Origin: Aplectana chamaeleonis
Lineage: Eukaryota > Nematoda > Chromadorea > Rhabditida > Cosmocercidae
Direction: 5' to 3'
Length of the DNA stretch: 64,000 nt
NCBI GenBank assembly: GCA_029168955.1
Contig: JAPDOI010000065.1
Span: forward strand, 992,001 to 1,056,000
Shown: piece after piece, positions 1 through 11,758 of the stretch
How positions within the stretch are numbered: the stretch's first letter is position 1
How the letters are laid out: every line of letters starts with the position of its first letter
The notes under the pieces: generated by a model
Databases searched by the model: none
Told to the model about the DNA's origin: nothing
Seen by the model: the letters and a program-made list of their open reading frames with translations, nothing else
Position numbers and translations under genes: made by a program

Positions 1-1424
1 ATACTGACCAATTCTGTAGGGGCGGCTTGTATGGAGTTTAATTCCTTTGTCGGCCCCGCTGTTTTCCTTTCACAATAAGATGTTGTCGAACGAACGGTAA
101 GAAAGTCGTGGGGACAAAGATTCTTACTTTTCCCCATTGAAGTACTCAGGCACTGGAGGGGGCTAGCGCAGCTCTACAGGGGGGGGGCGACCCTCCGAGC
201 ACCGACCCTTTCCCATTCAAGCGGAGGAGCGAGCGCCGAAGTGATAATTTGGTTGATAGGAGGCCTGCCGCCACTGCCTTGGAGCCCTGCCGTTACTGCT
301 CTGAAGCGCTGTCGTCACTGCTTCGAAGCACTGGCTTCACCCTCCCCCTCCCCTCGAAAATGTCGTCCGCTCTCTTCTTAAAATATCCCTTTCTGATATA
401 AACTCGAAGTCTCCGTCCGCGGCGGGCCCTGTTCGGCCGAGTGCGGATCTCCACAAGGTGAGGCGCCTTCTATACCGGTTGAGAACGTGACTGAGGGATC
501 ACAGGAGAAATGGCGTCAAATTACAACAAAATATGACGTAGCCGAAGATACCTGCGTTTCGCCTACTATGGCTTCTCTGATCTCTGATGTCGTAAACTGC
601 CCTTTCCGCTTTCTTCTCATCTATTCCGTATCTCTCTCTAGGGGGAGCAAGCGCCGGGCGAGGGCATAGGCTTTCTCCGGAGCCCCCTTCGGGGGAGTGC
701 TCTGCTGTCCTTACCCCAAGTCAAAAACGGGTTCTAATGTCCGGCGCTTGCCTCTTCGCAGTGTCTGAATATACGCTGGTCGCTTTGGTCTCAGCATTGC
801 GCAACTTGGGATTGTTCGAGAGTTCAAATTGACACATAGTAAAGAGCCAAGTTTTTGCACGATTGCTCGTCGCTCCCAGCTTGGCTATGCACTATGAACA
901 AAAGTGCCACCGCTGCCGGAGCGCTGCAGTAGCGGTCTTTAATCGATGCGGTGGAAAGAAGCAGCTATGCAGTAAAAACCTGGCCGTAGACTTCGTAAAC
1001 TACATACATCTCGACTTCGACAAGGAGAGAGGAGAGAAGACTCAAAAGAAACCATGGAAACGGTCCGTGGAGAGAAGAAAGTAAATTGGCTTCCATCCTC
1101 TACTGCTTGATTCGAATATACTCGCATGACCCCTAGATCAACTTGTTCCGGGATATCAAACCCAGAATGTTTTTGTTGAGGTTTAGATGTAGACTATGAG
1201 CGAGGCATGCCGTACACGAGCTTCAAAACAACTCATTCTATCGGTAGGTCCCCAATGCTGCCTTCCGGAGTAGCAACTTTCTACTAATTTTGTAATCTAT
1301 GCTGGGATTTTGAATGGGTCGCTTGCTGATGCTGATCTGTGATAATCAGAGACCGACTCGAGATTAGAAGAAGTTATCCCTACTTCACGTCTCATATCTC
1401 AGCTTACACTACAAGCTCCATTTG
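1..1424. other. No recognised gene; short GC-rich tandem repeat near the start
   Basis: No coding region can be supported here. Positions 264-332 hold three degenerate copies of a 22-23 bp GC-rich unit that reads roughly as GCCGYCACTGC followed by a GAAGC block. A short phrase near 885-905 (CTATGCACTATGAACAAAA) recurs near 4590-4612, so part of this stretch is dispersed repeat. Confidence 0.5.
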
Positions 1425-1900
1425 AGAGCGTTGTTCAAGATGAAAAAAAAGGCCCCGGTTTTTCATGTTTTCGAGTAGACAAGTTAATGAAGTAGTGGAT
1501 AATAGGGAAAAGTCTCCATAAAACTCTAATGTCGAGAAAAATCTGCCAAAACTCGTGTGTTTTAGGCACTACGAACAATGCGTCAAACTAAACGTCGCAA
1601 ATGGTTTTGAGCTTTGAAATTCTTAGGTAAGTGACTTCTTCGTTTTCTGTTTTCCGTAAAATAAATTCTTAAAAAATAAGATTGACCAAGACGCATGCTA
1701 GGATGCCAGAATCTTTCACGATAAAAGTATTCAAAACGGACGCAGGACGATTGTTTCATTGCTGGGCGTGGTGATCTACTGGATCAGGTGGTCCACTGGG
1801 TTTTTACCCACTTCCTGACCGCTTCCTGTCGTACTTTCGTTCCTATTCCTCTCACTAGGGCTTACCTTACATTTTCCGAGGACTTTTATAAATACATGTG
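1425..1900 (+). mobile_element. Degenerate inverted-repeat element (TTAA superfamily)
   Basis: The left side (GTTGTTCAAGATGAAAA, near 1430) resembles the GGCAGTGTTCACGATGAAAA terminus of better-preserved copies. The interior matches the elements at 11210-11758 and 12358-12894: shared phrases include GCAAATGGTTTTGAG and the block around 1760-1860 with TTTTTACCCACTTCCTGACCG. The right end is not clear. It is an old, decayed non-autonomous copy and has no open frame of note. Confidence 0.45.
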
Positions 1901-3154
1901 TTGATAATTATAGGCATGGGACACACTATTGATAGCCAGTTCTCCAAGTCCGCTTAATGCCTCAGAGATTTACAGGAGATTTCCAAATGTGGTACTTTCC
2001 ATAGCTTTGCCAAGAGAAAAGGGGTCAACGAATGGCGAAAATCAGGATGTTCTAAAATTTGTCTCGGATTGGGCAAAAAATTGTTTCAGGTGTTGCTTAA
2101 GATGCTGATTACGAACATGAGGCCCATTTGACAACGGTAAGTTTAAAGCAGTACCATAATAGAAAGATCCAAAGCTTGCGTTCTGGCCTACAAACGAAGG
2201 ACCCCTTCATCATGAACAATGCCCTAGAAAACTGGTCAAGATAGCATACTGGACCTACCATGCATTCCGCTCGAGCAAACGATGAAATGGTTTCGACAAC
2301 TGCAGAACAGCACCATCAAGCCTAATCGATTGGAGCGGAGGTCTCCAAGCAAATTGGACGCACCATTTTGCAAGGTTGATGGTAATCCCTAGAGAATCCC
2401 ATGCACTTTGAACTGGCAAGCTCATTGTTTCCTGATAGTGCATGTGTGTTACTCAACCAGGACACGAACACGATCAGAACATTCACACATTGAACAGCAA
2501 TAGGTTGGTGACTAACTGCTGCTATTCACGATTTCTGACTGCGGTTCCGGGTGAGATTTCCGAGATTCAGTAAAAGTGCAGAGAGACTTTGAGGCCGTGT
2601 GCATTCAGCTTCGGCTTAGTCACTGTTCCCAGTATTCAATGTTTCTCGTCGGCCTCGGAGGGTTAGCGCTTGATGACTTGAACGAAAAATACGCTACGTC
2701 GGCTTCTGAGTGTTTGTCAGAACGAACCGCACCGCTTCTCGGTCTTCTCTTACCCACTTAGGGGGTGCAGGCTGATATTCTCCGCGCCCAAATCGGTTAT
2801 TGGTTATCCAAGTTATACTAAAAACGGCAATGGCAGATATCCGATTCACTCAAATGAGTTCAGAATAGTATAGCTACTACTTCATTGCCGTTTGCTTCAA
2901 TCTGGAATCTAACTGAATCCATCAAATATCCACAACCATGATTTTCATTAACATTCGAATAATCGTTATTCAATAATCGGTCCAGTGTATACAGATTGAT
3001 GAGTAAGCGCCATTGATGTCGTCACGATCTGGAACCTCTTGCTGAATTCTCCCAGCTCGGACGGTTCGGCAAGTAACGATTCATCATGGTCTCTCATACA
3101 CAGCGGTGAAGAACTATGGATCCAACCTATTTTCCGCATCTGAGTTACCGAGCC
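1901..3154. other. Intergenic, nothing recognised
   Basis: I see no convincing gene or repeat boundary. A 62-codon minus-strand open frame (2255-2443) and a 61-codon plus-strand frame (2576-2761) are present, but neither has flanking splice signals or a recognisable domain, so I do not call them. Confidence 0.35.
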
Positions 3155-3486
3155 TCAAACCTCGCGGTGCGAGATCATGACCACTAGATTCATCACTGCC
3201 GTGAGACCTGGGAGACAAGTTTTGAGAAGGTTTACTTCAATTTGTGAGAAGTTTCTATCGTTTAGGGGAAAACGCGGCTCTCGTCCTTTTCGAAATTGTG
3301 AATCCATACAACCTTTTCCAACATGCACCGATTCTTCCTCTCCTATGTAGGTGGGTATAATTTCACTTCGAACATTAAAGGCGTCCGCGCTGGAAACCAC
3401 ATTTGCTTTTTGGTTCTCATTCCAATACTTCAACCAAATGGAGATAGTTGACAAAACTTGAGGCCCCTTTTGCCTTGATTTCTGGA
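3155..3486 (-). CDS. Possible exon of an unknown protein
   Basis: This is a minus-strand open frame of about 110 codons ending in TGA at 3155. The sequence just upstream (complement of 3487-3500) ends in GCTTCAG, a plausible splice acceptor, so the true start may be a splice junction and not a Met. The translation has mixed hydrophilic composition, an acidic stretch (GEEESVHVGKG) in the middle and a hydrophobic C-terminal part (LPGLTAVMNLVVMIS) that could be a membrane segment. I do not recognise a family. No partner exon was found. It may equally be a chance frame in a repeat. Confidence 0.28.
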
Positions 3487-3701
3487 CTGAAGCGTGCCAG
3501 CAAGGGCAGAAGCAGGTCAAACTGCGCTCATTAATCTTTTATTAGTATGCCAAGCGAAGATTTTAGTGATTGACGCAAGAATGGAGGTGCCATTCAATAT
3601 TCTTTCTTGCTTAGCTTGTTGTTAACCTTTTTTCCAAGACGTCTCCTAACTCGAAAGGTTTTCCCTTGTCAGTGGAACACGTACTGGGCATGGATGGTTA
3701 A

Positions 3702-4249
3702 AGGCAGTGGTCGCGATAAAATATGCTTGTCTTCGTTTCCTCTCTAACTCTTTTTTTTGGGTTTAGAGTTGTTGGACCAATAACAAAAAATCGCGAAAAA
3801 ACCGCTGTTTCTGGCGAAATTTAAAGCCTGAACTTTCTTGTCCTTTGATGGTGGACGAGCCCACTCCACATCATCGGCAGCGATGATCTCTGATAACAAG
3901 AACATCAGCTGGATTGAAATTGAACTTCAATCAATGAACATTATCCTTCGGACTCATCTAGTCATAAACATTGACTGAAGTGCTTGCTTTCATTGGTCAA
4001 CTCTTTTCATTGCGTAAATTTGAATTTATTTGTTCCCCTGAATGTCAACGATTTTTCACTTCTCGGCATGAGGCTGCGATCTTTTTTTGCGGCGCTGTGG
4101 ATGTGTGCACGAACTAGCATCTTTGGGCCCTAGAAACTCTAACTCCAGCCCGTTTTTCAACGCGCGACCTTCACAGTTTTTCAGCAATTTTCTAGCTGAG
4201 CTGATTTTTATAGTTTTTTAGACAACGTTTTTCATCGCGACCACTGCCT
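3702..4249 (+). mobile_element. TTAA-flanked MITE, GGCAGTGGTCGCG type
   Basis: 548-bp non-autonomous element. The left terminus AGGCAGTGGTCGCGAT and the right terminus ATCGCGACCACTGCCT are exact inverted repeats. Both sides are flanked by TTAA (3698-3701 and 4250-4253), the target duplication typical of piggyBac-like transposition. A full-length relative lies at 23167-23706 and a half copy at 12973-13168. It has no transposase. The termini do not start with the CCC usual for piggyBac, so superfamily assignment rests on the TTAA alone. Confidence 0.8.
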
Positions 4250-4253
4250 TTAA

Positions 4254-5363
4254 CTGCAATCGGTCGCTGCGTCCATGCGAGGGAATATTGTTCCTATTTC
4301 ATCGCGCGTTATAGAAAGACGCTCCAACTGTCCTACTTCGCTAAATCGCGGCGACGAAATCCTATGTTTCACTGCTTCGTTTCTGGAGCAGCGATTCTCA
4401 TTGGTCACTGATCATCGCTCCGTCGCGGCCAAAATGGCAGCGATGGAGCGATTAGGAGCGAATGATATGTTTCTTTCTGTGTACATTGCTCGACTAACAT
4501 AAAGATATCAGTGCTTACGAGTCGGAACATGTTATTAATGGCCACTGGCCATCACTTTTCACCCAGTGATTGATTTTCTTCGATCGTCCATGAGGCTATG
4601 CACTATGAACAAAATCGCTGCCGCTGCTACATTGTTGCAGCAGCGGGTGCGAAATCGCTGCAATGAAAAGCAGCAGCGATGAAGTCAAAACATAGCTTTA
4701 GGCTACTACGTGTTGGACTTGCCGTTCCCTAATCGCTCCGGCCGTTTTGCGCCTTTTCCAAGTTTGCTCACCGAACACAAAACACCTTTCGTGCTGCACG
4801 CCTTCAATTTTGTGTAAAGCCGCGATTCGAAATTTTTGGAAAAGTGTTTTTGACACTAATCAATCATATTTTGGTAGTTTCAGAATGAAAACGCGTTAGG
4901 TTTCAAATGTCGTCTACGATAAGAAAGTTTTCGTGCGGGTTTATACTTTTCTGCTACCCTCAGCGCTCGTAAACGTGGATGAAATAACTATGTGAATTAA
5001 ACGGTACGGCTTACAGCAGAAAGCCTACGCCGTGTGAGGCGTCAAAACCGGCCCATAGAGCGGTTAAACACCTTGTATTTAGGCAGTTTATAAGTTACCA
5101 AAACATGCATTTAGTAGCAGATCGCATGGCGAAACTACAACTCCAAGTTGCAAACTTTGGCAACCGATCATGAATCTCGTGATAAGAATACCGAGACGAA
5201 AAGGAGCAGCAAGAATCTTCTATATTATTATCAGTTATTGTTTAGCCTGACGTTGAGGAATAGTGACAATTATGCGCAAAGAGACTAGATTTCACGCCTT
5301 AAATTGCATATGATTACACATAGTTCTGTTCACAAAAACAACCAAGCTCTGCTGGCCACAGAC
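4254..5363. other. Intergenic, nothing recognised
   Basis: No gene is supported. 4590-4680 holds a CGCTGCCGCTGC/GCAGCAGCGG inverted motif that overlaps the phrase shared with position 885. A 75-codon plus-strand frame at 4275-4502 has no supporting signals. Confidence 0.35.
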
Positions 5364-5678
5364 CTAACAGAAATATACTATTCTCAAGACAACGGATAGT
5401 TTTGTAAGTCTCAAAAGGAAACAAGGATTGAGGGTTCTGCCAAGAAAAGTGACCATCCCGAATTGCTGACGGGGAATCCGAGTTCGCCCATTAGAGCTGC
5501 CCACGTTAGCTTTGAACAGAGTTTTAGGCTCGAGTCGGATGTTTTCTGTACCTACGGTACCTTCCAAAACGCCCAGTATATCTTCTAAGATCCGTGACCG
5601 AACATAAAAATCGTTCTCAGAAAAAAATCCAAAATGCTCGCCGTGGACAAAATTTGAGTGGAAGCCTATTTTTCCATC
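5364..5678 (-). CDS. 105-codon open frame without ATG start, unknown
   Basis: A minus-strand frame runs uninterrupted from just after a TAA (upstream of 5678) to the stop at 5364. There is no upstream ATG in frame, so if real it is an internal exon or a fragment. The N-terminal half is rich in Phe, Glu and Asp (for example FGFFSENDFYVRSRILEDIL), the middle is basic (SSNGRTRIPRQQFG), and the C-terminus is hydrophobic. I do not recognise the family. The length is above chance for this AT-balanced sequence, but a repeat-encoded fossil peptide is just as likely. Confidence 0.25.
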   Translation of the reverse strand, partial: DGKIGFHSNFVHGEHFGFFSENDFYVRSRILEDILGVLEGTVGTENIRLEPKTLFKANVGSSNGRTRIPRQQFGMVTFLGRTLNPCFLLRLTKLSVVLRIVYFC

Positions 5679-6101
5679 TTAGAACAGAGTAATGGTGCCT
5701 TTCACTTAAATCGAATGCTGCTTTAGTGTGCTCTTATCAGGTGGATCTGAAAGTGTTTGAGAGAGAAGTCGCGAGAACGCCCGCCCTCGCTGTGACATGA
5801 TGAAGACTCACTCGGATCGACTCGCTTCCTGCTCTTCTATCGCAGTTCGGGATGGCCTTGGTAGGTCTATTAGACACGTGGGCATTAGTTTTTGGGTAGG
5901 TTTAACTTTCATTAAATAAAGCAGACGCCTTCAATGTGGCTGCTTCTCTCCCGAATTGAACCTGAGTGAGCGGGGGGGGGGCGTGAGCGCGCGAGATCGC
6001 TCTAGAGCGAGTGCTAGCGGCAAGCAAATCGTGTGTCCTAGATGAATATCGACTTGACGTAATCAAACGCCTTCGCAGCGTATGGACGCTGTCTCAGAAA
6101 G

Positions 6102-6220
6102 GCATCGTACGCGCGGAAAACCACTCACATTTTTCGGTTCGATTGATTTTCTGGGCCTATTCAAGAACGTAGGGAGAGTTTGTTGGGTAAAAGTCGCCTT
6201 ATTGTGAACTCAGACACTCG
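6102..6220 (+). mobile_element. Left-end fragment of a TTAA-type element
   Basis: AAAGGCATCGTACGCGCGGAAAACC followed by CATTTTTCGGTTC closely matches the left end of the element at 7681-8237. The similarity stops near the start of the inverted-repeat element at 6222, so this is a truncated copy. Confidence 0.4.
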
Positions 6221-6221
6221 T

Positions 6222-6902
6222 GGCTCAGTACGTCGGCACAATAGCGCGAGTACGCCGGCACAAAGGAATTGGCAGCACCCGTGCTGTAGCTGCTGGTAAC
6301 AGCAGGATATGCTGCCAACGACCAGGAGCTCTTGCTGCTTGTGCTGGGTTACTAACGCTTTGTTTATTGTGGCACGCGTGCTATTGCCAGCCCATGTCTC
6401 CTACTGTCTGCTGACACTCTCCTCCATTGATTTGCCTGATACGAATGAATATTGCAGCATCCTCTTGTACGACGGCGGCGGGTATATAAGGCGGCCGATC
6501 TAGCCGAGGGGGCAGCTGGACGTTTGAGGCCAGTCCTAGGAGGTGACCCTGTGTCACTTTTCGGACGTTAGATTTGAACGCTGAGAGAATCATCCCCATC
6601 GCCCATCGCGAGGGGAGCCTCCTCGTTATGGACCGTGGCAAAGATGATGTCCTTCTTGCGGACCGCGGCGAGGATGACCTCCTTGCCGCTGGCCGTGACA
6701 AGGATCCTACTGGACACCGGTGAAGAGGGTGGCAGTCCAAATTCTTTTATCGTTTACAGAACAGGCTGTCGATAATGAGCGCTAGAACGCCAGCATACGT
6801 TGGCAGGATATGCTGCCGTCGCCAGCAGATCCTGCTCAGAACGAGCGTTACTACGCCAGGTTTGCCCTGGCGTACTACGCTATTGTGCCGACGTACTAAG
6901 CC
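6222..6902. mobile_element. Inverted-repeat element, TAGTACGTCGGCACAATAGC termini
   Basis: The left end (GGCTCAGTACGTCGGCACAA) and right end (TTGTGCCGACGTACTAAGCC) pair over about 35 bp with few mismatches, and subterminal blocks (GATATGCTGCCAACG against CGTTGGCAGGATATGCTGC) extend the symmetry. Size is 681 bp. No obvious target duplication is seen. The middle (6640-6720) carries two and a half copies of a GACCGTGGCAAAGATGA-like 36-bp unit, which makes a long but probably meaningless open frame on the minus strand. Confidence 0.6.
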
Positions 6903-7207
6903 CCGACTCTCTGAGAAGATAAATGAGGTTGAATGTCTCAAATTCCGTCAAACGTGGCCGGCCCTACGTCAGTCATCTGGCGCAATTTGCTGTCAGCCAT
7001 CATATAAGTAACTGATCAACAATTTGATACAGTACAACTGAGGAGAGGTTGATGAAATATACTACATGATCATGTGAAGAATGATTCAATGCGCTTCGCT
7101 TAACCCTTCTTCCTTCAAAAATCACATGAAAGACAGTTGAACTTCAAGTGATCGTGAGATCGTTGGTCAACGCAGCGATCTCTAACGATCGTCTCTTCCT
7201 TTCTTAA

Positions 7208-7676
7208 AGGTACAGTCCAAGCTCAGGGACGAAATCTGAGATTTCCACATAATTGTGAAAGAGACGCACCCTGTATATCACCTGCCAAGTGCGAGCTTCC
7301 AATTCCTCCGAATAAGTGAGATATAGGAGGAAGCCATCTTGGGGCGCCCTCATCCGGAAGCCACTTTGGCACGCCCCTTTTACGATATTTCGAGCTTAAC
7401 AGTGGCGACACGAGCGCTGGTTTCCGATCGATAGCCCCGTTCTTCCCTTCATTTTCAGACTCTCTCTTTGCCCTGGTCGGCTCACACACATCGGATGCTA
7501 ACGACGGAAGTTACAGGCCACGGACAAATCGTTTACCATGCTTTCGCAGCTCAATATTTGAGGGGCCATAGCTCCTTTTCCAGGGGGTCTTGTGAGATTA
7601 CAGGGACGTCATTGAAATCAAGGGGGGACCGTTTCTAAAATAGGCAGAAAAACGATTCTGAGGCTGCACTGTGCCT
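7208..7676 (-). mobile_element. TTAA-flanked MITE, AGGCACAGTC type
   Basis: 469-bp element with termini AGGTACAGTCCAAGCTCAGG and its near complement at the right end (GAGGCTGCACTGTGCCT). TTAA flanks both sides (7204-7207 and 7677-7680). Relatives are at 30303-30779, 36656-36972 and 43535-44009. All share an interior block with GGGGCGTGCCAAAGTGGCTTC or its complement. It is non-autonomous. Confidence 0.75.
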
Positions 7677-7680
7677 TTAA

Positions 7681-8237
7681 AGACATCGTTCGCGCTGAAA
7701 ACCAATTTCCATTTTTCGTTCTCAATTTCATGAGTGAGCCCGGTGGACCACGTCTGTAAAGTTTTTCGCTTAAAAAACATAAAAAAAACAAGTTGGAGTA
7801 ATTCAAAATGACGATCCGCCAACAGTTTTCCCCAACCATCTAGCACAAGGAACAGAAGCGCCATAACAACAGCAGACGATTCAGCATATTAAATTTTTAA
7901 TTCGGGAAATTCTAACATCCAAACTTGCCCAATGAATACTTCTTTTTTTTTCGAATAAGTTTCACTTAACAAAAGGCAAGAGAAATTCACCCACCTAATA
8001 AGCTTAAAGCAAAAACACATCCGACGTTTGCGAAAAAAACTTCCGACGTATTGCACCAGACACACCGAAATTGACGGAGGGGTGGGAATAGAATAAAGCG
8101 AGACGTTTAAGAAGAGTTTTTTTTTTGCGAAAGTTGATGATTCTATGGAGCGTTTCCACTCTTATTCTATATGTCAGAGAATCGCCTGCACAATAACATA
8201 AAAAAATGAGATACGGTTTTTTGCGCGTACGATGCAT
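7681..8237 (+). mobile_element. TTAA-flanked element directly abutting its neighbour
   Basis: It starts AGACATCGTTCGCGCTGAAA immediately after the TTAA that ends the preceding element, and finishes TTTGCGCGTACGATGCAT before another TTAA (8238-8241). The termini pair as imperfect inverted repeats and resemble those of 39869-40378. The two elements therefore share a single TTAA at 7677-7680, as expected if the second inserted into the first one's target duplication. No coding potential is recognised. Confidence 0.6.
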
Positions 8238-8399
8238 TTAAAAGTCGATTGAGAGCTTTTTTATTTCGGCACAAAAAAAGTTTTCTAAGATTTTTTTGCG
8301 CTTTTTCCATCGTAGCTCTTACATAGGGTACTGGAGCTCTCATTATATATGGAAAACTCGGAAACGGAATCCGTCGCGAACAGGACACCCAAAAAATAT

Positions 8400-8855
8400 T
8401 GTTCAGATTTTAAGCTCATCTTGGAGAGAGACACTCTCTGATCACAGCGGAATCTCTGAAGTCTTCCAAGACCCCCTACGATCAGAGGTATGGCTCCTTG
8501 AAAATGCCTATACTATAAGGGCGAAAAAATCGCGGACGAGTTGCCTTAGGCCTGTATTTCTCTTCATTCGCAATCGATGCGCGAGTGCGAGCCAGGATAA
8601 GGAGACAGTCCGGCAATGGACTGAAGAACGACGACTTGTTAAGATTTCATTGATTCATCTGGCCGCTATCGAGTTCGGAAATCTGGTAAGGGGGTGTGGC
8701 CCGTGATGGTGAGCGAACTAGGTCGGGCCTGTGGTGGTCGCTCATATCTCGCTTATTTGGAGGAAATGAGATCTGGCATTTGGCACGTTATACAGAAGGG
8801 GTCTTTTACACAATTACATAAAATCACGAAATTCATGTCAGGGTGTACTGTGCCT
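8400..8855 (+). mobile_element. Degenerate copy of the AGGCACAGTC-type MITE
   Basis: The right end (GGGTGTACTGTGCCT, followed by TTCA) matches the family terminus, and the block TCTTCCAAGACCCCCT near 8460 matches the conserved interior phrase TCTTACAAGACCCCCT of other copies. The left end is too diverged to place. Confidence 0.45.
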
Positions 8856-9837
8856 TTCAAGTCTGTTTGCCGATCCTCGAGAACATTTGAAATATTTTCT
8901 TCAAGATTTCCCATAGGGTGGACGATTATAAGTGATAAACGCTCCTTTTGTTTCCTTCTGATATGCTGCTCAAGGTTCGAAGCAATTTCCTGTATGCGGA
9001 TGATTTGGAGTGCTTAACACAAATCCGAGATCTTTTTCCGAAACAGGCTACGGTCAGTTACGGTATGTCTCTCTGTGAGGGAAAAACCTTTATGTAAGGG
9101 TAGCTCGAGGTGGTGCACACTAATTTGACTGTAGTTTTTTCGATTTTCGAAAAATTAATGTAGTGTCAATCCGGTTTCTACATTTTAATGAAATCTTACC
9201 CATAGTGATCGTTGCAAACGGCTGAGTGATAAAAGCATTACCTTGCTACTGAAATCTTTCATCAGAAGCTTTCTGCCTCTTCGGAACAGAGCAGACCACA
9301 GCGAATTCAATGGTAATCAAAGGGATAATCTTTGGCTTCACATTTGCATTTTGGAAGAAGGTCGGGAAAGCAGATTGGCGACATTATATTAGACTATGTT
9401 GTGTTCAGCATACGAATGTTGCTCTAATTGAATAGTTGAGCGCCCTCTGAGAAACCTTCAGCTCTGAATGCTCTGCTATGTATATTGGTCACGTATGTAC
9501 ATATGCATAGCAATGCAAAGGGGTAGAGTTTAGCTAATGTAGGTAAGCAAAAGTTTTCTTACCATGAAGAGATCTCATATGAGGGGCAGTTTTTACACAG
9601 TGAGCTCTTTGAATGAAAAAGTGACAGACTTCAGAGTAAGCAGCACGCAATCATGTAGCCGCAGTGAGATTAGAACACTTGCAGGAATGGGTCATTTAAA
9701 AGTACACCGTCCTGAAAACAAAAACGTTGAACCCTCAAAACTTTTGTTCTGCCAATGACAATGTCATCTTGTCGAGACGCAGCAAATGAGTTTTGACGGT
9801 TCTGAAAAAACTGAACGAAGTAGGGAGAGGTTCGGGC
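8856..9837. other. Intergenic, nothing recognised
   Basis: No gene is supported. The stretch 9100-9160 (GGTGGTGCACAC) shares a short phrase with 58640-58670, so a small piece of the long-TIR repeat family may be present. Confidence 0.35.
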
Positions 9838-10347
9838 CAGGGCTGTGCGTAATTACGAATTACGAATTACGATTTACGAATTACGGGCGTTTTTGGCAAT
9901 TTTTTTACGATTTACGATTTACGAAATGGTGGCCTAAAATCGTAACGATTCGTAACAAATCATAACAAACCGTGAAAATGCGCTTGAGAGCACAACTTAG
10001 GCTATTCTCGGCTCCGAGCAGCCTGACAGTTCGGCTCGTTCTCGTTTTAATCTGCGAGACGGCTTCTGTTGCTGACCACGCTCCTCCCGTTCACCCGAAC
10101 AGCAAAAACAGTGGCCAGAGATTGAAAAATGAACCGAACTGTCAGGCGGCTCCGATTCCTGTTCGGTGCAACTCGGGGTCTAGAAACCCCCGAGATTTAA
10201 AATTTGCTGTTTAGAGCATGGTTAAGTTTGACACTTTTTTTGCAGTTCTAAAATTTTATTTATCTTTTTAATTTCAACTTTCGGTAAAGCCTTTCCCCCA
10301 CAATCCCAGAGCTCAGTCAGCAGCAGTGGGGTCGATCATGGGATAGA

Positions 10348-10491
10348 GGCTCCGTACACACCGAGGGAAGAGTTTTTTCGCCGTTTGCGGCTCTAATTCC
10401 ACTCGGGACCACTTCGATTGCATTGAGTAGTGTGTCGTGTCGAACTGCGTGAACGGGACAACTCCCTCTTCTGTGTGTAGAGAGCTCCTCT
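10348..10491 (-). mobile_element. Short TIR element nested in the hAT element
   Basis: The termini GGCTCCGTACACACCGAGG and the right-hand GTGTGTAGAGAGCTCC pair as diverged inverted repeats. The interior (TCCACTCGGGACCAC) is the complement of that in the element at 48968-49112, so these are two copies of one family about 145 bp long. Confidence 0.5.
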
Positions 10492-11209
10492 ACCGTCGGT
10501 CATGGCGAAATATAATAGTACGGGGCTGTTCTCTACAGGCTGGCCTATGGAGCAAATAGATTGGAACTCCAAACACACTTCGTTGCAGAATTTTAAGGAA
10601 ATTTTGAAAACAACCTCCACCACGCGTCCGCCATCAGTGGTTCAAAAGTGACGAGTAGAAAATCTGGTATTCCGTGAATTAAAATCTGCTGAGGGATCGT
10701 CAAATTATTTTTCTCACCTGTAAACACCATTCGACGAAGAGTTTCGCGAGGTTCCCGAATTAAACATTGATAGATTTCTGTCTTCAGAGACAATCAAGCT
10801 TTGAGAGGAAAAGTAATTTTGAAGCTTGGTTCGAAACATTTCAACAAAAAAAAGACGGCTGTAAAGTCGCCTAGCTTTTCGAAAAAGATATGAAATATTT
10901 TAAAATTTTAGAATTTGGCAATTCTAAATGCGAAAGAAAAGAATAGGTCAGGTAATTGTCTGTTTTCGAAACCCGCGATTTTGAGGGAACCTTCACATTT
11001 TTGCATTTCGGAACCCTACGCAACCTTCACCACTCTTCATCGGTTATCTCCACTCCATCAACCCTATATTTATGGGGATAAACGCTTGCAACTCTACTCA
11101 GAGTAAAGCTTCGCATATAAAGAGGGAGAATCTGTTTCTGCATCAAAATTGGTTTTGAAAATGTATATTTCATTTATAGGGGCCCCTCATGCAAGGGTCT
11201 TTCTCTTGA

Positions 11210-11758
11210 AGGCAGTGTTCACATTAAAAAACCTCATTCTTCTAGTTTCCGATGGTTTAGAGTGGATAAGTCCACCAAGTAGACGTTAATGGGGAGGAGT
11301 CCCCACAGAACACTCAAACACCGAAGAAAAAACTGCTAAAAAACCTATTAAATATTCATTCACGCCTGTTGGTGTGTTTTGTGCACTGCGGACAAAACGT
11401 CAAACCAAACGACGCAAATGGTTTTGAGATTCGAAATTCTCAGGTAAGTGACTTCTTTGTATTCTGTTTCGTGGACCAAAAACTCTTGAAGAATAATATG
11501 GTTAAATGTCCATGTCTGGTTACTAGCCTCTTTGGGCACAAAGAATATTCAAAAATTCGGTGCCAGTTCCTCTAGTGAAATGAACATGTGACAACTGTTA
11601 TATGACGTGGGCGGGGTGACCCAATGGGCTGGCTGTTCCACGGGATTTTCACCCACTCCTTAGCCGTTTTTCGTCGTACTTCCGTTCTTACTTTTCTTAG
11701 AGGGACCCAAAGCTTACAATTCTGTCAGAAAAACGGGCAGCTTTTTTAGCCTGTACTT
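11210..11758 (+). mobile_element. TTAA-type MITE nested in the hAT element
   Basis: It starts AGGCAGTGTTCACATT after TTGA (11206-11209). The right end is decayed (AGCCTGTACT before TTAA at 11759-11762). Interior phrases (GCAAATGGTTTTGAGATTCG, CTTAGCCGTTTTTCGTCGTAC) match 1425-1900, 12358-12894 (complement) and 13455-13635. It lies within the hAT boundaries, so it inserted later or was carried along. Confidence 0.55.

Noticed and set aside
6381..6740. 119-codon Arg/Ser-rich minus-strand frame
   Set aside because: It is produced by a 36-bp tandem repeat inside the 6222-6902 transposon.
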